Of a stretch of DNA of 60,000 nt, positions 1-13,200 are shown one piece after another. The stretch lies in assembly GCF_037975245.1 (NCBI RefSeq), contig NC_092582.1, positions 21,478,577 through 21,538,576 of the forward strand. The letters are read 5' to 3'. How positions within the stretch are numbered: position 1 is the first letter of the stretch; each line of letters starts with the position of its first letter. Source of the stretch: Apostichopus japonicus. Lineage: Eukaryota; Echinodermata; Holothuroidea; Aspidochirotida; Stichopodidae. Under the pieces are notes generated by a model. That model made no database searches. It was not told the DNA's origin and worked only from the letters and a program-made list of their open reading frames with translations. A program made the translations under genes and the position numbers.

Positions 1-1199
1 AAAAGCTTGGATGAACTTCGTACTTGACATCGTAGGTCCATCTTGGTGCAAGAACCTTAATTGCTGATCACTGTAATGACCAATGCTTGAAAATCATGTT
101 TGCTTGTGCTACTGTTGAATTTTTTCACACAATCAGTGGCAAGGAATCCCTACGTCAGTTGGCTTTTGGTTTATTTGGCCCTTGCCAAAAGGGCACCCTG
201 CGATGGTGTGTATGTGATGCTTTTGGCTTGTAAACATGATAACTTAAATTAACTCGATACTTGAGGTAAAAGGTGTAAAGCTTTTAATAACATCTGCTAT
301 TATGACATAGCACGTCACGTACTTAGTCCATTGCCTGAAGTATGGCAAGGTTTATCTGGCAAAAGGTTAGCAATTCAAAAATACATATCTAGAGTTCTGG
401 AATTTTTGAGACAGGGTTTCAACTATGCAAACTAGAGTATTTTTCGCACAAAAATCAAATGTAAAGCTGCTCAATTGGGGCCCACAATGTTATCATCCTG
501 AGATATATTCTCTGTTATATCTTAAACTGTTAAATATTGCCCTTCTTGCTTAAGCCTTGTACTCCAAAGTTCTTTAAAAGGTGTAGTTGGTGCACTCACA
601 ACGTGAAGAGGAAGATTCTGAATGCACAGGCATTCATTTCTTTTGTGGCACTACAAATTGGAAGGTTACTTGAAATGTAGGAACCTGAATTTGTGGTGAA
701 GTGAAAATTTTCCTGTTTGGCTCTCCATGGGTTTCTCTCATTTTTTGGAAACAGATGCTGGATGGAGTTGCCTAATTTGCATATCCTCTGTACAGCTGTA
801 GTTTTCAGTGTGCATATGCTACAGTACTTTCTATGACATTTACGGGTCATTTTCTTAGTGTTTTTGAGTATCTAGTAGATGATTAAATTGTATTATACAC
901 ACTACGTAGGGTACTGCTGCTTTTGCTTCGAAGTCAGTAGAGTCTTATATATATTTTACACTAAATTATTAAGTCAGAGTCACCAGCTGGGGCAAGGCTC
1001 TTTGTCCTTCTGCTGACCAAGATCCAGTTTAACATAGTGGACCCATGACTTCCAGCTCTGCTGAAGAATAAAGTTCATGGTAGAAACCAGATATATTATT
1101 GGTTTCCTGTTGTGTGTGTTTGACAGATGCTGGCTATCCCTTTTATATTAATACTGGGTCGAGACTGTTCTTACCTTTTTGATGACCAGTAAATAAACT
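1..1199. other. No gene recognised; left edge of window
   Basis: Only short frames. The minus frame 596-850 has a faint Cys-x4-Cys and FPKNERNPW pattern but no convincing family match. Could be flank or old transposon. Confidence 0.5.
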
Positions 1200-1500
1200 G
1201 ATTTAACTCTACACCACTGAGGTGTGCTGTATGCTGTATATCATACCATTAGGGCACCTTCCACACCCCCCCCCCCTTTGGTGATTAAACTCTACACCAC
1301 TGAGGTGTGCTGTATATCATAGCATTATGGCACCTTCCACACACCCCCCCCTTGATGATAAACTCTACACCACTGAGGTGTGCTGTATATCATACCACTA
1401 GGGCACCGCCCCCCCCCCCTGCCCCTTTGGTGATTAAACTCTACTCCACTGAGGTGTGCTGTATATCATACCATTAGGGCACCTTCAACCTCCCCCTTTG
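1200..1500. repeat. About 75-80-bp tandem repeat, 4 copies, with C-runs
   Basis: Units share ACTCTACACCACTGAGGTGT, GCTGTATATCATACCATTAG and GGCACCTTC followed by a run of 7-13 C. They lie beyond the roquin 3' end. Confidence 0.9.
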
Positions 1501-4295
1501 GGCACATCTTTATTTATTACATTCCTCTTCATAATGTGGTCCCTTCAATTATCTTTATGAGACATGGTCACCTCATCATATCAGATATCAATTCTAAATA
1601 ATATGGAGCCATTTTATGGCCCTTAGAAAATACAAAGTATCATCAAATTATGTGAAAGTTAGAGAAAATGAAGCAGCAAAGTCAAGCTTTTTATTGACAA
1701 TCATAAAGTAACGTGAAAAAATGTTCCTTAATAAGTTTACAAACAGTTATTAGCATCCTACAATGAATGTCAACACTATATACTGCCAAGGTCAGACACA
1801 CTACATCATTCTTCTATTCAAAATCAATCATCTGCTTTAAAGATTGTGTTAAATGCTTTCTCGTCGGTCCACATTTCAATTCCTCTTTTACGGGAACTTT
1901 CACCCGTGTTCTGTGCCCCTTTAAATATTTTGAGGTTGATCAACTGCACAATCAGATCAAGTGCACTAACAGTGTTTTGAGTTAGTATACCCACTAACAC
2001 TTGAGCAGGTTCACCTCAATAATTGTGACTAGGGGCTTCCCCAAATAGAGACTAAGAAAATGTGGTCTCATAATGGACACAATAGCAAGATTTTATGGTC
2101 ACAGGTAACTCTGGTGTTCCAGGTCTTGATTTTGATGAGCTTTGTTGTACATACTCAGGATAAACATGTCCCACTTTTGTTGACAGGAAGACAAAGGTTC
2201 GAGAAAGACAGTAAAACTATCACTTCGGGCTACAATAATACAGCCAGTGATATAACCTTTGTCCTTAATTATTAAAGTGGTACAACAGGCAGAGTTGTGC
2301 CTGAGCCGTTATGACGTAGTGTGCCTGAGCCATTTTAAGCAGTTAAATTGATTACCCTCAGATAGTTAATATATTTGTTGTTTTACAACTTTTCAACATT
2401 TACCTTTCATAGAAACTTTCATCTTTAATAAAAAATACTCAGGTCCTTTAAAACAAGCATTACGACTGTTCTCATCTCCCTTAATGAAGACCTCCATAAA
2501 ATTGTGTCAAGTAAAGAATTCAAGATACCAAAAACATATCTTAATTTAATCCAGACCTTACTCTCCTCTTACACTTACTTATTTCAATTATAAACTTAAT
2601 CAGATTAATACAGTTATACGTGAGAGAGTTGATACTTTGAACAAATAATAACAACAAGTGACATTATTGCTTCTATATACACTGCTTCAAATGATGCATT
2701 TTGGTATCTTCCTAGACTGTTGTTAAGACAAGAAACACTGAATATATTCAAGCAGCTTCTTGCTTGTCGATTGCTGGCAAATCCGTCAAACTTGTTAAGA
2801 CTACTCACATTCATCAGACAAAGTTTGTCACCTATATTTAATGTAAACTTCCCCTAATATTTGTACCCAATCTTGAATCTCAGCTGCACTACATATGTGA
2901 GCCCAGCAACTGAAAAAAAATTCACAATACAAAGGTACCACCACAACATGTTATTCTTACTGGCCTAGGAAATTACAGGAAACAATATCAAGTTTACATA
3001 ACATTGAAACCAAAAAATTGCAAAACAAAGTTAAGGCACATATAACATTCCTACCATGGGTTAATTACAATTCTGAACCAAAGTCGAATCCCTAGTATGG
3101 TACAGCATATTAAGTACCATTTTGTTTTTATTAAATTGAGAATAAGTCATGATGTAATTAATGAATAAAACCCAGACTCCTAAGCAAGCATCATCTACTC
3201 AAAACGATATATACCTTCTAATTACCCAGCAATGATTACAACATTTATTTTTTCAATCAATTATTTTGATACATTAACACATTCCTTTTTCTGTAAACAA
3301 AATACCTTGTACTATTTAGGTAGCGGAATTAGTGGAGTGCAACATTTAATAGGAAACTGCACAAACAGAAAACCAATACTTCAAGTAGTATTTTGGGTTT
3401 GATCATCCATTTCACCCAAGTGGTACACAACATTAACACTGTAAGCTAACACAACATACTCATAGAGTGTTTAACCTCATGACAGTTACCAGTCAGCTAG
3501 TTAACAAATCAACACCAAGAGTTCCATACTCAACATTTTATCGTCTAAAACACTCTCCACATTTGTACTATTTTTACGAGTAGAAATCATACTATTAATG
3601 TTTATTTATTTTATTGTTATTTAAGTTTCATGTTTTACATCACATAATTGAGAGCAAAGCTAATACCATACTTGTCTACAGGGATATAATACCACCGCAT
3701 TAAAAATGGATTAAATTGAAGTAAAAAAAAAAACTACTTTAAAATTGTTTGTTGCATGGAGCTGTCAATGTTAAGCTACACGAGACCAATTATCAGATAA
3801 ATACATACTAAGCTATAAAGCTGCAATATAATTAAACTCACAAACTGCTTTGCCAACATATCTGATTTCATCAAACATTCTGAACATATCCTGGATATTA
3901 CATCAGAAAATCATCTTATTATGCTTACCCACATTTCATGGATTACATTGCAACAGAGACTTAAAACAACTTTGAACTGAAAAAGATCACATCAAAGCTT
4001 TCGTTGAGATTCAACAAAGTTTTGGCATTCCTTCTACTGTAACTGACAACAGCTGTAAAGTAATATTTTCTTTAAATTGTTGTTAGAATCATTAAAATTG
4101 AAAGAGACTTAAGTGATGTCTATGAGACATTAACTAAACTAACATATATACTGTTAATACGAAGACTGCAATGCATTATTCAGTGACATAAGCCAGCATT
4201 TATCCTTTACTGACTATATTGCAGTGTTATCATGATTAAATGAAATAAATAAACAATAAAATGTGTTTACATAATCTAATTGAGCACTTGCAAGC
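1501..4295 (-). other. Probable roquin 3' UTR and 3' flank
   Basis: Noncoding sequence directly downstream of the roquin stop. Minus-strand AATAAA signals occur near 3605-3612 and 1685-1694; which one is used cannot be told. No other gene seen. Confidence 0.5.
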
Positions 4296-7200
4296 TTACC
4301 AACCCTTGGGTTGAGGCTGGTACAGGTGATCCTTGGAGCCATTCTCTCTCATATCAGCATAAGAGGCGGAGTAGGAACCATCATCATCATCATCATCATC
4401 TTTACCATCACCATGACCCTGAAACATGAGGCAAACAAACAAATTATTCAAGCCACTATACATATTTATTTAACACTCAACAAATGACTGATGAAATCAA
4501 TTAAGGTAACAGTATATATTTTATGGTACATGTAGTAAGCTTTATATTATAAAAGATATTGCTTCATGCGAAAAAACTGTGTAAAATTGTGTAGGTATAT
4601 CTTGTGGGCTTAACTTCTGCCAAAATATGAAAATTGCATTATGGGTTATTTAACAATGCGAAAAGTTTAGTTTTAATGGATTTGCCATTGGAACAGGTGG
4701 AGGGAGGGGACCAGGGGAGGGAGGGGGGGCTTCAGAATTGTCACCTTTTGGAGCATTTGGGGAGATATTAATAGATTCAGACTCAGACAGGTACAGACCA
4801 AGACCATATTGCCCAGCCACTGGGGGTGGGGAGGGGGGTGGGCACTTCACATTAGGCTCTATAACAGCAGGGTTGCATTCTTTAGTAGATAACTTTTTTC
4901 TGCACCACAAAAACAAAAAAAATAATGTAGGCACCCAATCTGCCTATGCTACTGAGTGTTTGGCAGTACAATTTATCAATTGAGTACAGTGTAAAAATGA
5001 TTAGAGGAATGAAATTAAACCTACCTGTAAGTTCATTTTGGCCATGCATTCATAGGCCTTACTATTTAAAACTTTTAAGGAATCATGATAAGAGAAAAAT
5101 GGATGCCACCTGGAGGGCCTGAAAAATTCAGAGGCCAAATAGCAAGTTTCAAATGGAGGCTAAAGCAAGCCATCCGTCCACCCCCCCCCCCCCCCCATAT
5201 AAAATAAACATATAATGAGAAAAGTTTTGTCTAACAACCCATATATGTTGTTCAACTTGTATCACAACGTAGCTTGCACTAAATAAAATATTATCTCTAT
5301 CTCCAACATCTTGTAGCCTAACATCACACTAAATCACAAAATGGGAAAATCTAGCCTAACCATCTTTTAATTCGCTGAAATTGTATTGCAGCAAGCTGGA
5401 ACTAAAAGTATCCATGGAATAAGTTAGTTACTGCAGCTACAGTATCTTTGACATGCAGTAGCCTAACACCACAGTAAGTCAATGAGAAAATCTAGCCTAA
5501 TCATGTTTTGCTAAAACAAAACAAACTAGCTTTGTGCAGAATTGCTTAAAGCTTTCAATTAGCTGGCAATCGGGCAGTTGTTTAGAAAGTTTGCTTTGTC
5601 TTGAAGAGGGACTGTTTTGTTGTAGTAGTTTACGTACATCGTTGCTGTGACAACGGACTGAAGGTTTTAACGAGTACTTTTAATATGAACATATGTTCTA
5701 TCATTTTCTGTGAATTTGAATTTGTCTTTGTCTGACAATAAAAAACTTAGTATTTTATATTACTTCTTCATTCAAAACTTGTACCGGTAGGAAAAAAAGA
5801 ACTTTCTTGGCTCAATGCCATTCGGCGTTTCAGAGCGCCGGTCGGTGAACGACCGGTGCCGACAGAAATGAATTTCATTGCCACCTAACCTCTTGCTCAG
5901 TGCCTTGTCCATAGAAAGTCCAGGGCATTCCCTGGTTGCTTCCTGGGGCAATTTGCCATGGTGACATCACAGGTTGGTCTTGGCTTCTCTTCCCATGTTG
6001 TTGGTAGGGTTCACTGATATGCAGCGAGCTGCACACATGTCCTCTAGGCTGGCTATTCCAGATATCACTGCTCAGGGCATTCTCTTCTCTTCGAAGCAAG
6101 AATGAATCGTTAGCAGACTGAAGAAAAGAAACCGATGGTTATTAGTATATGTCTGCATTCTGCTATAGATCTAGTTGCATTTTGCCAACTAATCATTAAT
6201 GTTCTTTAATGTGGAGGTTCTCAAATTAAATTGAGTGGGGAGATACTGGGTGGGGGTGGGGGAACAGCTGACATTATAAAGCATATAGTCACTGTGTATG
6301 TATGTATTTTTGATCAGAACTAGCGAAGAAGCCTCAATGGCTTATCAAAGCTGCAAGCTGACCGAAGTCGGTCTCTTACATTCATATTTCATGTCCATGA
6401 TAATGAATTATCAATTGTCAACGACTCTATTACAGGACGACATACATTAATCTTGGAGTGACTCGAACTGGGGAACTTATGATTGGAAGGCACCGGCGTT
6501 AACCACTGAGCTAACACTCCATAAAAACTCCTATGTCATGTTAGACTGGTGCAAAACCTCATAAAAACCTGTACAATATGTATATAAACTTAACGAACCT
6601 TTATTGAATGCTTAGCTTCAATTTTCTTCGAAACATTCTTCAGTTCATCTTTCAGTATTTCCGTTGCCTTGGTCACCTGGCTCTCTGTCATCTGATCTTT
6701 AGAGGGTGGCAGACTATCCCACATTCTGTAAATAAATCACAATTTTTCACAGTTTTGTGTCAATATGAAACACATGAGAAAGGTCTAGCTGTCCAAACCC
6801 TCATCAAATGACTCTGACAATTATGCAACTTCCTACATTTCAATCTAATTTATGGAGGTTACTAGTAAACACCTAGCCACCATATGATATAATCTAGTAT
6901 CATGTCAAGAGCAAGGATTCTAAATATATTGGGTCACATTTCCCTTGAGAGTCTTGACAAAGCTGTGGCAGCCACTCCATCCCCCCCCCCCCATCTCCTT
7001 CCCCATCAGCATCCTACCCCTTGCCACATGTCATATAATTGCACACAACATAAGTACAGATATATATATATGCAAGTTGTGTTTCCAGTATAAACCACCT
7101 TTCAGAAACCCTAGGAGAACCCATCTTTCGAAAAACCCTGCTCCAGATAAGGCCGACTGACAGTAGATATCATGCTTTTACAATCTTCAACTTACTTTGA

Positions 7201-10200
7201 GTTCCATGTTAGTCCAGTCTGAAAGTAGTCATACACGCCTGGAGTGGACTGGATTCCCGGAGAGACATGGCAATCCTGCATCAGTGTGACCGGAGCTATG
7301 CTTAAGGAGCCCGCATTCACTTTCACAGGACCAGTAGTCTTGTGGAAGGTGGTGGCTTTACGAGAGACAGGTCCCGGATGCCTCACAAATGCCGTCTCCT
7401 GAAACACTGATCTCTGATTCTGTTGCTTCTGCTGTTGCAAGTCCACCATCGTTTGCGGTTGTTCCTGGTTACGGCGCATTATCTCCATCTGGATCTTGCT
7501 GCTCCTCTCGTAGTGAGATGAGGCTGCATTCTTCTCCTGCTCTAGTGTCTTTACCAGGTCGTTCTGACTCATATGTTGGAATTCCTGCATGCCATGCTTA
7601 CCCAGGATGGGGTTTTCATCCAGGGGATTCCCCTCTCCCTGGAGATGGAGGCGCTGTACTTTACTGATACTGGTCGTGTACTTGGAGTCTGTGGCCTTCA
7701 TGTTAAGTCCAGACCTATGAGGCCAACCATCGAAGCTGTCATCATCCAGATAGGTGTAAGCAGGTGAAGGGCTCAACGGTTGATGGTATTCATCGACTCT
7801 GTCGGTCAAGCTCAAATTACTCATGGGAGTGGAATATTGATCTTGAGTTGGGCTTTGAAAGTCATCCAGCAAGTCCAGGATTTTGGTCTTGCGCTGCTGT
7901 AACTGCTGCAGACTTAAGTTCTATGGACAAAAACAAGTGTGTTATAACACCATGAAGGAGGTTTCACAGGATAAAAGTTGAGAATATATTTTATTTTGTT
8001 AATTACCACTTGTTACCCTTTACTCGGCAAGGAAAAAGTCTAGAAGGATGTCTTTGTCTGATGAATTGCAATTTTGTTTTTGAGTTTAGTGGATTTTGTG
8101 CATCTTTTCACCTAGAGTTATTTAAATAGAACCCAATTATAATTTAGCATGTTTGAAGATTTCTTTTCAAATAGTTCTCTCAAAGTTAAGTGGCACAGAT
8201 TGCTTATCTACTGAACTACTCAGAGATTTTAATGAAAAAATTGCCAACTGAGTTGCAGCTCTGTATGTTTTAAAAGGTCTGGAGATTTTACATTCTTAAG
8301 AAAAATGTAGTTCTGTTCATTTCAATATAAGACTAATACAATTGTACATTAAGATCACTTACATGAACATTAAAGAATAATGATTTGTGCCTTAATGATG
8401 TGTTCACCACTGTCACTGTCATCTGGGCAGTAACTTCACATACACTGTAGCAGGCCTTACCTCTGATTTACCGGACACTTCTTGCAGTGCTGGTTTAACC
8501 TGATCCACCGACTGATTCTCTGGAGAACTAGTCTGGTTCTTAGATCCTGTCTGGGTCCTCCATCTCACTTGCGGTTCCATCTGATGCACCATGTACCTCT
8601 TTTCTAATGACACCTGACCTCCTCCAATCATACTGACAGGCATATGTTGCCGGGGACTGCCTGATAGGGTGGGCCTCATAAAAGGTGACTGTGGTTGTTG
8701 TGTGGGCTGTATTTGTTGCCCAGGGGTTTTAACTGGCTCTGGTCTAGGTGAGCTGATATAAGAGTATCTCGAATCTGCATTATGTTCAAGAAAAGGTTTG
8801 ATTCTAGTTACTGGCAAGGAATAATGTGTTATGATATGATACAAGGGAGGCAATGATAATAGTTCCCACAAAACATGAAAATTGTTAATACATCCACAAC
8901 ATGCATACACAAACCCCTTTCTCAGTACATTAAGAATGATAAGAAGCCAATACCATGTAATGTACATAATCTCACCTGGTTGGAAAGGCTCTTTGAATGG
9001 GTCAGGATTAACTGGCGCTCTCATATTTGAAGAGGTATTGGGATGTCCGATCTTTGTGCTAGCGACATACTCCGCTTCTCTCAAGGAATGACCATTGTAT
9101 CCAATTCTGGAGTTAACATAGAAAAAACATCACAATACTTTCACTGTTCCATCAGAACAGAGTAGGTTATGTAAAATGTCTGACGTAAATACTAAAATGA
9201 AGAAATCACAGGCTTGTAGTACACTGCATTGGACATTGAGAATCCACCTCTCAAGACATTACAATTTACACTGTTTGTAGTCTCAATCAATCTTTGCCTT
9301 GTGCATTGGACATTGAGAATCCACCTCTCAAGACATCACAATTTACACTGTTTGTAGTCGAAATCAATCTTTGCCTTGTGCATTGTACATTGAGAACCCA
9401 CCTCTCAAGATATTACAATTTACACCTGTTTGTAGTCGAAATCAATCTTTGCCTTCTACATTGTACATTGAGAACCCACCTCTCAAGACAATACAATTTA
9501 CACTGTTTGCAGTCGAAATCAATCTTTGCCTTCTGCATTGTACATTGAGAACCCACCTCTCAAGACATTACAATTTACACTGTTTGCAGTTCTCATCAAT
9601 CTTTGCCTTATACATTGTACATTGAGAACTCACCTCTCAAGATATTACAATTTACACTGTTTGCAGTCTCAATCAATCTTTGCCTTCTGCATTGTACATT
9701 GAGAACCCACCTCTCAAGACATAACAACTGACACTGTTTGCAGTCTAACTCAATCTTTGCCTTCATTAATGTGTACACTCTTTGCTCATTGAAAGGGAAA
9801 TCTGCCATTACAAGTAAGATCTTTCCATGGCATGATACTTGAGAGGCACACCAAGATGTTACAAACTCATAATTTAATCAGTCAGTGTCATTCTGGCCCA
9901 AGCCTGCCAACTATGCTATACATACCCTTCATCTCCTGAGGCCAGCATTTGCTGGGACTCCATCTGTGCAGGTAAGTTATCTTCTTTGGAAGGCAGGTAG
10001 TCGAGCTTCCTTTCAAATGTGCGACTATTCTGCCTGTTCATGGTGGTCAACATCCGGCGACTTCTTGTTCTATATCTAAATACAGAATCAGATTGAAAGT
10101 GAGTGTCAACATTTATCCAGCTCTTGCTATTCACACTTATATTCATGGAAATGTTCACTATGTATATTGCAACACACAAATTACAAGATACTTACAGACC

Positions 10201-13200
10201 ATTACACTCCAAAGTTATTCTCCTAAGGTGAGAATCCCAGCCTAAATCTTATCACTCTCCTTAACATTATCCTGATAATTACTTTTTAATTTTCCAACTT
10301 GATAAATGTTAACAAACTTGAAATGAAGTCATTTTCATACTGCTGTTAATATAGACAAGTTTTTTTTTATTGCCAAACGTTTCACATTATACAGACCCAC
10401 ATATATATATAGTTTGAGAAATATATGAGAATGAAAAACGAAGCAAATATTGAATAGTGGGAAATTGTGTTATGGAGCACACCATATTTGGATAAACATT
10501 TATTTTTGGCATCTGTGTCCTGAAAGATATGCCATGATATAACAGCCTTCACCCACTGCTGATGACCTACTATATGATAAATATTAAGGATGGCCTTTAA
10601 AAGAGCTGTTGAGAGAACAATCACTAAAAGGACCTCTTCTCTCTAACATTCCTTACCTCTCAAGTTCCTCATCTGCATGGGCAAAGGTGCAACTACTTCC
10701 CCGAGGGCACCCTCCTTTCTGCACAATATCTCTGCACATGCTGGTCTTATACTTGATACTTTGTGTTTGCTGCTCTTGGGCTCTCCTTGTGAGACTGTGA
10801 TTTTGCAGAAAGTCCACCAATCCAGCGACTACATCTTGTGTGGCTTCCAGTGATGTGTGTACCTCCTCCCATGTATACTGCTTGATCTCTGTAAACACAA
10901 AACAAACTCCATGGTCATCACTAGTGTTGCATCAATAGTTTTACTATCAGCTTTGAAGATGACTGATATTTGTGATCCAATAGCAATAACAACCAGACGG
11001 CAATCCATGGAGTTGCAGATCTCATCTCTTCTATGATGGAATGGATCGTTATCGACCTTTCACCTCTACCCTTAACAACTACATAAGTACAATTTTAAAT
11101 TTGCTCCATTATACTCTACATATCTTGTTGTTTAATGACTATTTTCCAACATGACAAGCAGCAACTGACAAGCAGCAACTGACAAGCAGCAACTGACAAG
11201 CAGCAACTGACAAGCAGCAACTGACAAGCAGAAACTGACAAGCAGAAACTGACAAGCAGAAACTGACAAGCAGAAACTGACAAGCAGAAACTGACAAGCA
11301 GAAACTGACAAGCAGAAACTGACAAGCAGAAACTGACAAGCAGAAACTGACAAGCAGCAACTGAGTAGCAGAAAATGGCTAAAAACAGTTTTGGGGTATA
11401 TGACCCTTTGACATCACTCTGTACATGTACACCAAGTACATGTATGTACTGTACACACTGTACATGTATATACTGGTTGACATTCATTTTATAGTAAAGT
11501 CGTTTAATTAAATGAATTTAACCAGAAGCAAACAAGTACACTGCAAATAGTATTTGTTTATATGACATTGAAATCTGCACAGTATTGAATTGAATGACCT
11601 TGAAGTACAATACCCAGGCTCAAAACATGTCGAACATCAAAACAGGCAAAACGTTTTTTAAAAATCCCAAACTTTGAGGATTTTTCATTTCAAAATAAGG
11701 CAAAACACCCTCCTGATTTTTTTTGTACAAACAGGGTGATACCATATCTCTTACAGAAAAAATAATTAGTTTTTTTCAACATGACGCGTTTTGAGTTATT
11801 GGCTGTCAAAGACGACCTCTTTTGTACATCGGAGCAACTTAACAAATTAATATTGAGAAAAGCTAGAACCCTGAAATTTGTTTAGGTGTAAGAACTTTAT
11901 ACTTATAATTAAAGTATTAAACCCTGACAGCTCTAACATGGTTACTTTGGTAAAAAAATTGGCATCAAAACCTCTTCCTCATGCTGAATCACAGCATGAA
12001 ATAGCAACTTTAGAGCTACACAACTTGCAAATATATTATAGGAAAGCATTGTAATCATTATTTTGTATTGTTTTTACTACATTATAACCTCTGAAAGAAT
12101 CAAATACCCTGAAGCAATGATTTAGGAGCAATTCATCACTAAAAAATAGCACATTTTTAGTGAAAATACCAAAATTGAATATTTTGACACTTTTAATTTG
12201 ACCTAACTCCACAACTGAGACAATGTTTTGGTAGCCTAATTTTTTTATATTCCTGTTCTATGGGATAAACTCTATAGGCATCTGTAATAGAAAGGTAGTA
12301 GAATGTTTAATTGCTGAGAAATGAGACCTCAAAAATCAGAAAAATGCCACAGTGGCGACAAATTGCAGAATTTCAAAGTGTGATAAATCGGCCAATTTTG
12401 AAGCAATGCAAATTTGGGAATTTTTGGTGAGGGTGCAGCAACAGCCATCCGTAATTTGACACGGAATGACCCATTAACTGCCTTATACATTCTCAATGTT
12501 CTATTTAGTCTTGTAAGTACGGTCTCCTGTTTTACCAAACCCACATTTAGTGCTCTTACCTGGACTTTGGTCAATTTCAGCCAGCTGTTCTAACTTTCCT
12601 CTCAACTTAGATAACTGAGCTGGATCACTGGACCTCTGTAGAGCAATAGTTAGTTCTCGGATGCTGGATGCAAACGACTCTGGGGTTTGAAGCTAAAGCA
12701 AACAAAAATGGAACAATCACCCTATTACAAATTTTCTTTCAATTTTTCCGACTGTTGACCATAATGTTCTATTACTGAAAGCTACAGGTGAGAGGTATAC
12801 ACAGGTAAGGGAAATATATTTTAGGATGCAATTTGGTCGTCCGAAGAGAAAATTTGGTTGTCCAACAAAATGTAGCCATATATAACAATGACCAATGTGT
12901 AAATTGAAGGAGAAATGTGTAGGTTTAAGTGAATAGAACAGCAGTTTCAGGGATGATACCTATTAGGGGTGGGCTATGCAGTTACAATGCAATCTGAATT
13001 TGTTGTACACAACTAGTCTTCCGTCAGATGAACTCAAAAGCTGATTTTGCATCTGAACAGAAACTAGATCGTCTCGGAGGAGCAGACAACTATTACAAAT
13101 TTGTCCTGCAGAGCAATACCTCTGGTTCACCAACTGTACAAGCAACCTCTTTTTATTGTAACAAAAAGCAGTTTCAATATAGAAATTAATCAATATTGGT

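Larger units (their letters stand above)
4296..10075 (-). other. RC3H1: Roquin exons 7-13: disordered C-terminal effector region
   Basis: Seven exons encode residues 442-1040. The region is rich in Gln, Pro and Ser, with a Gln-rich stretch in exon 10 (QQQKQQNQ) and a short charged helix in exon 11 ([18 protein letters not shown]). The final exon begins with an acidic run (KDDDDDDD) and ends QPQPKGW then stop at 4296-4298. In vertebrate roquins the C-terminal tail docks CCR4-NOT and EDC4; no motif here proves that. The acidic run derives from a (CAT)n/(GAT)n triplet tract and may vary in length. Confidence 0.8.

Noticed and set aside
596-850. Possible THAP-like zinc finger fragment
   Set aside because: Only a loose Cys and FPKNERNPW resemblance. 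The terminal C-x2-H of THAP is missing, and no further coding sequence lies around it.
4650-4934. Proline-rich minus frame as an extra roquin exon
   Set aside because: Its acceptor (GGTGCAG|A) would need a two-base overhang, but exon 12 ends in phase 0 and exon 13 starts in phase 0; no clear donor. Most likely intronic.
11116-11487. Three overlapping minus frames of [12 protein letters not shown]-type repeats
   Set aside because: Produced by a 14-bp satellite without stop codons in any frame; lies within a roquin intron.
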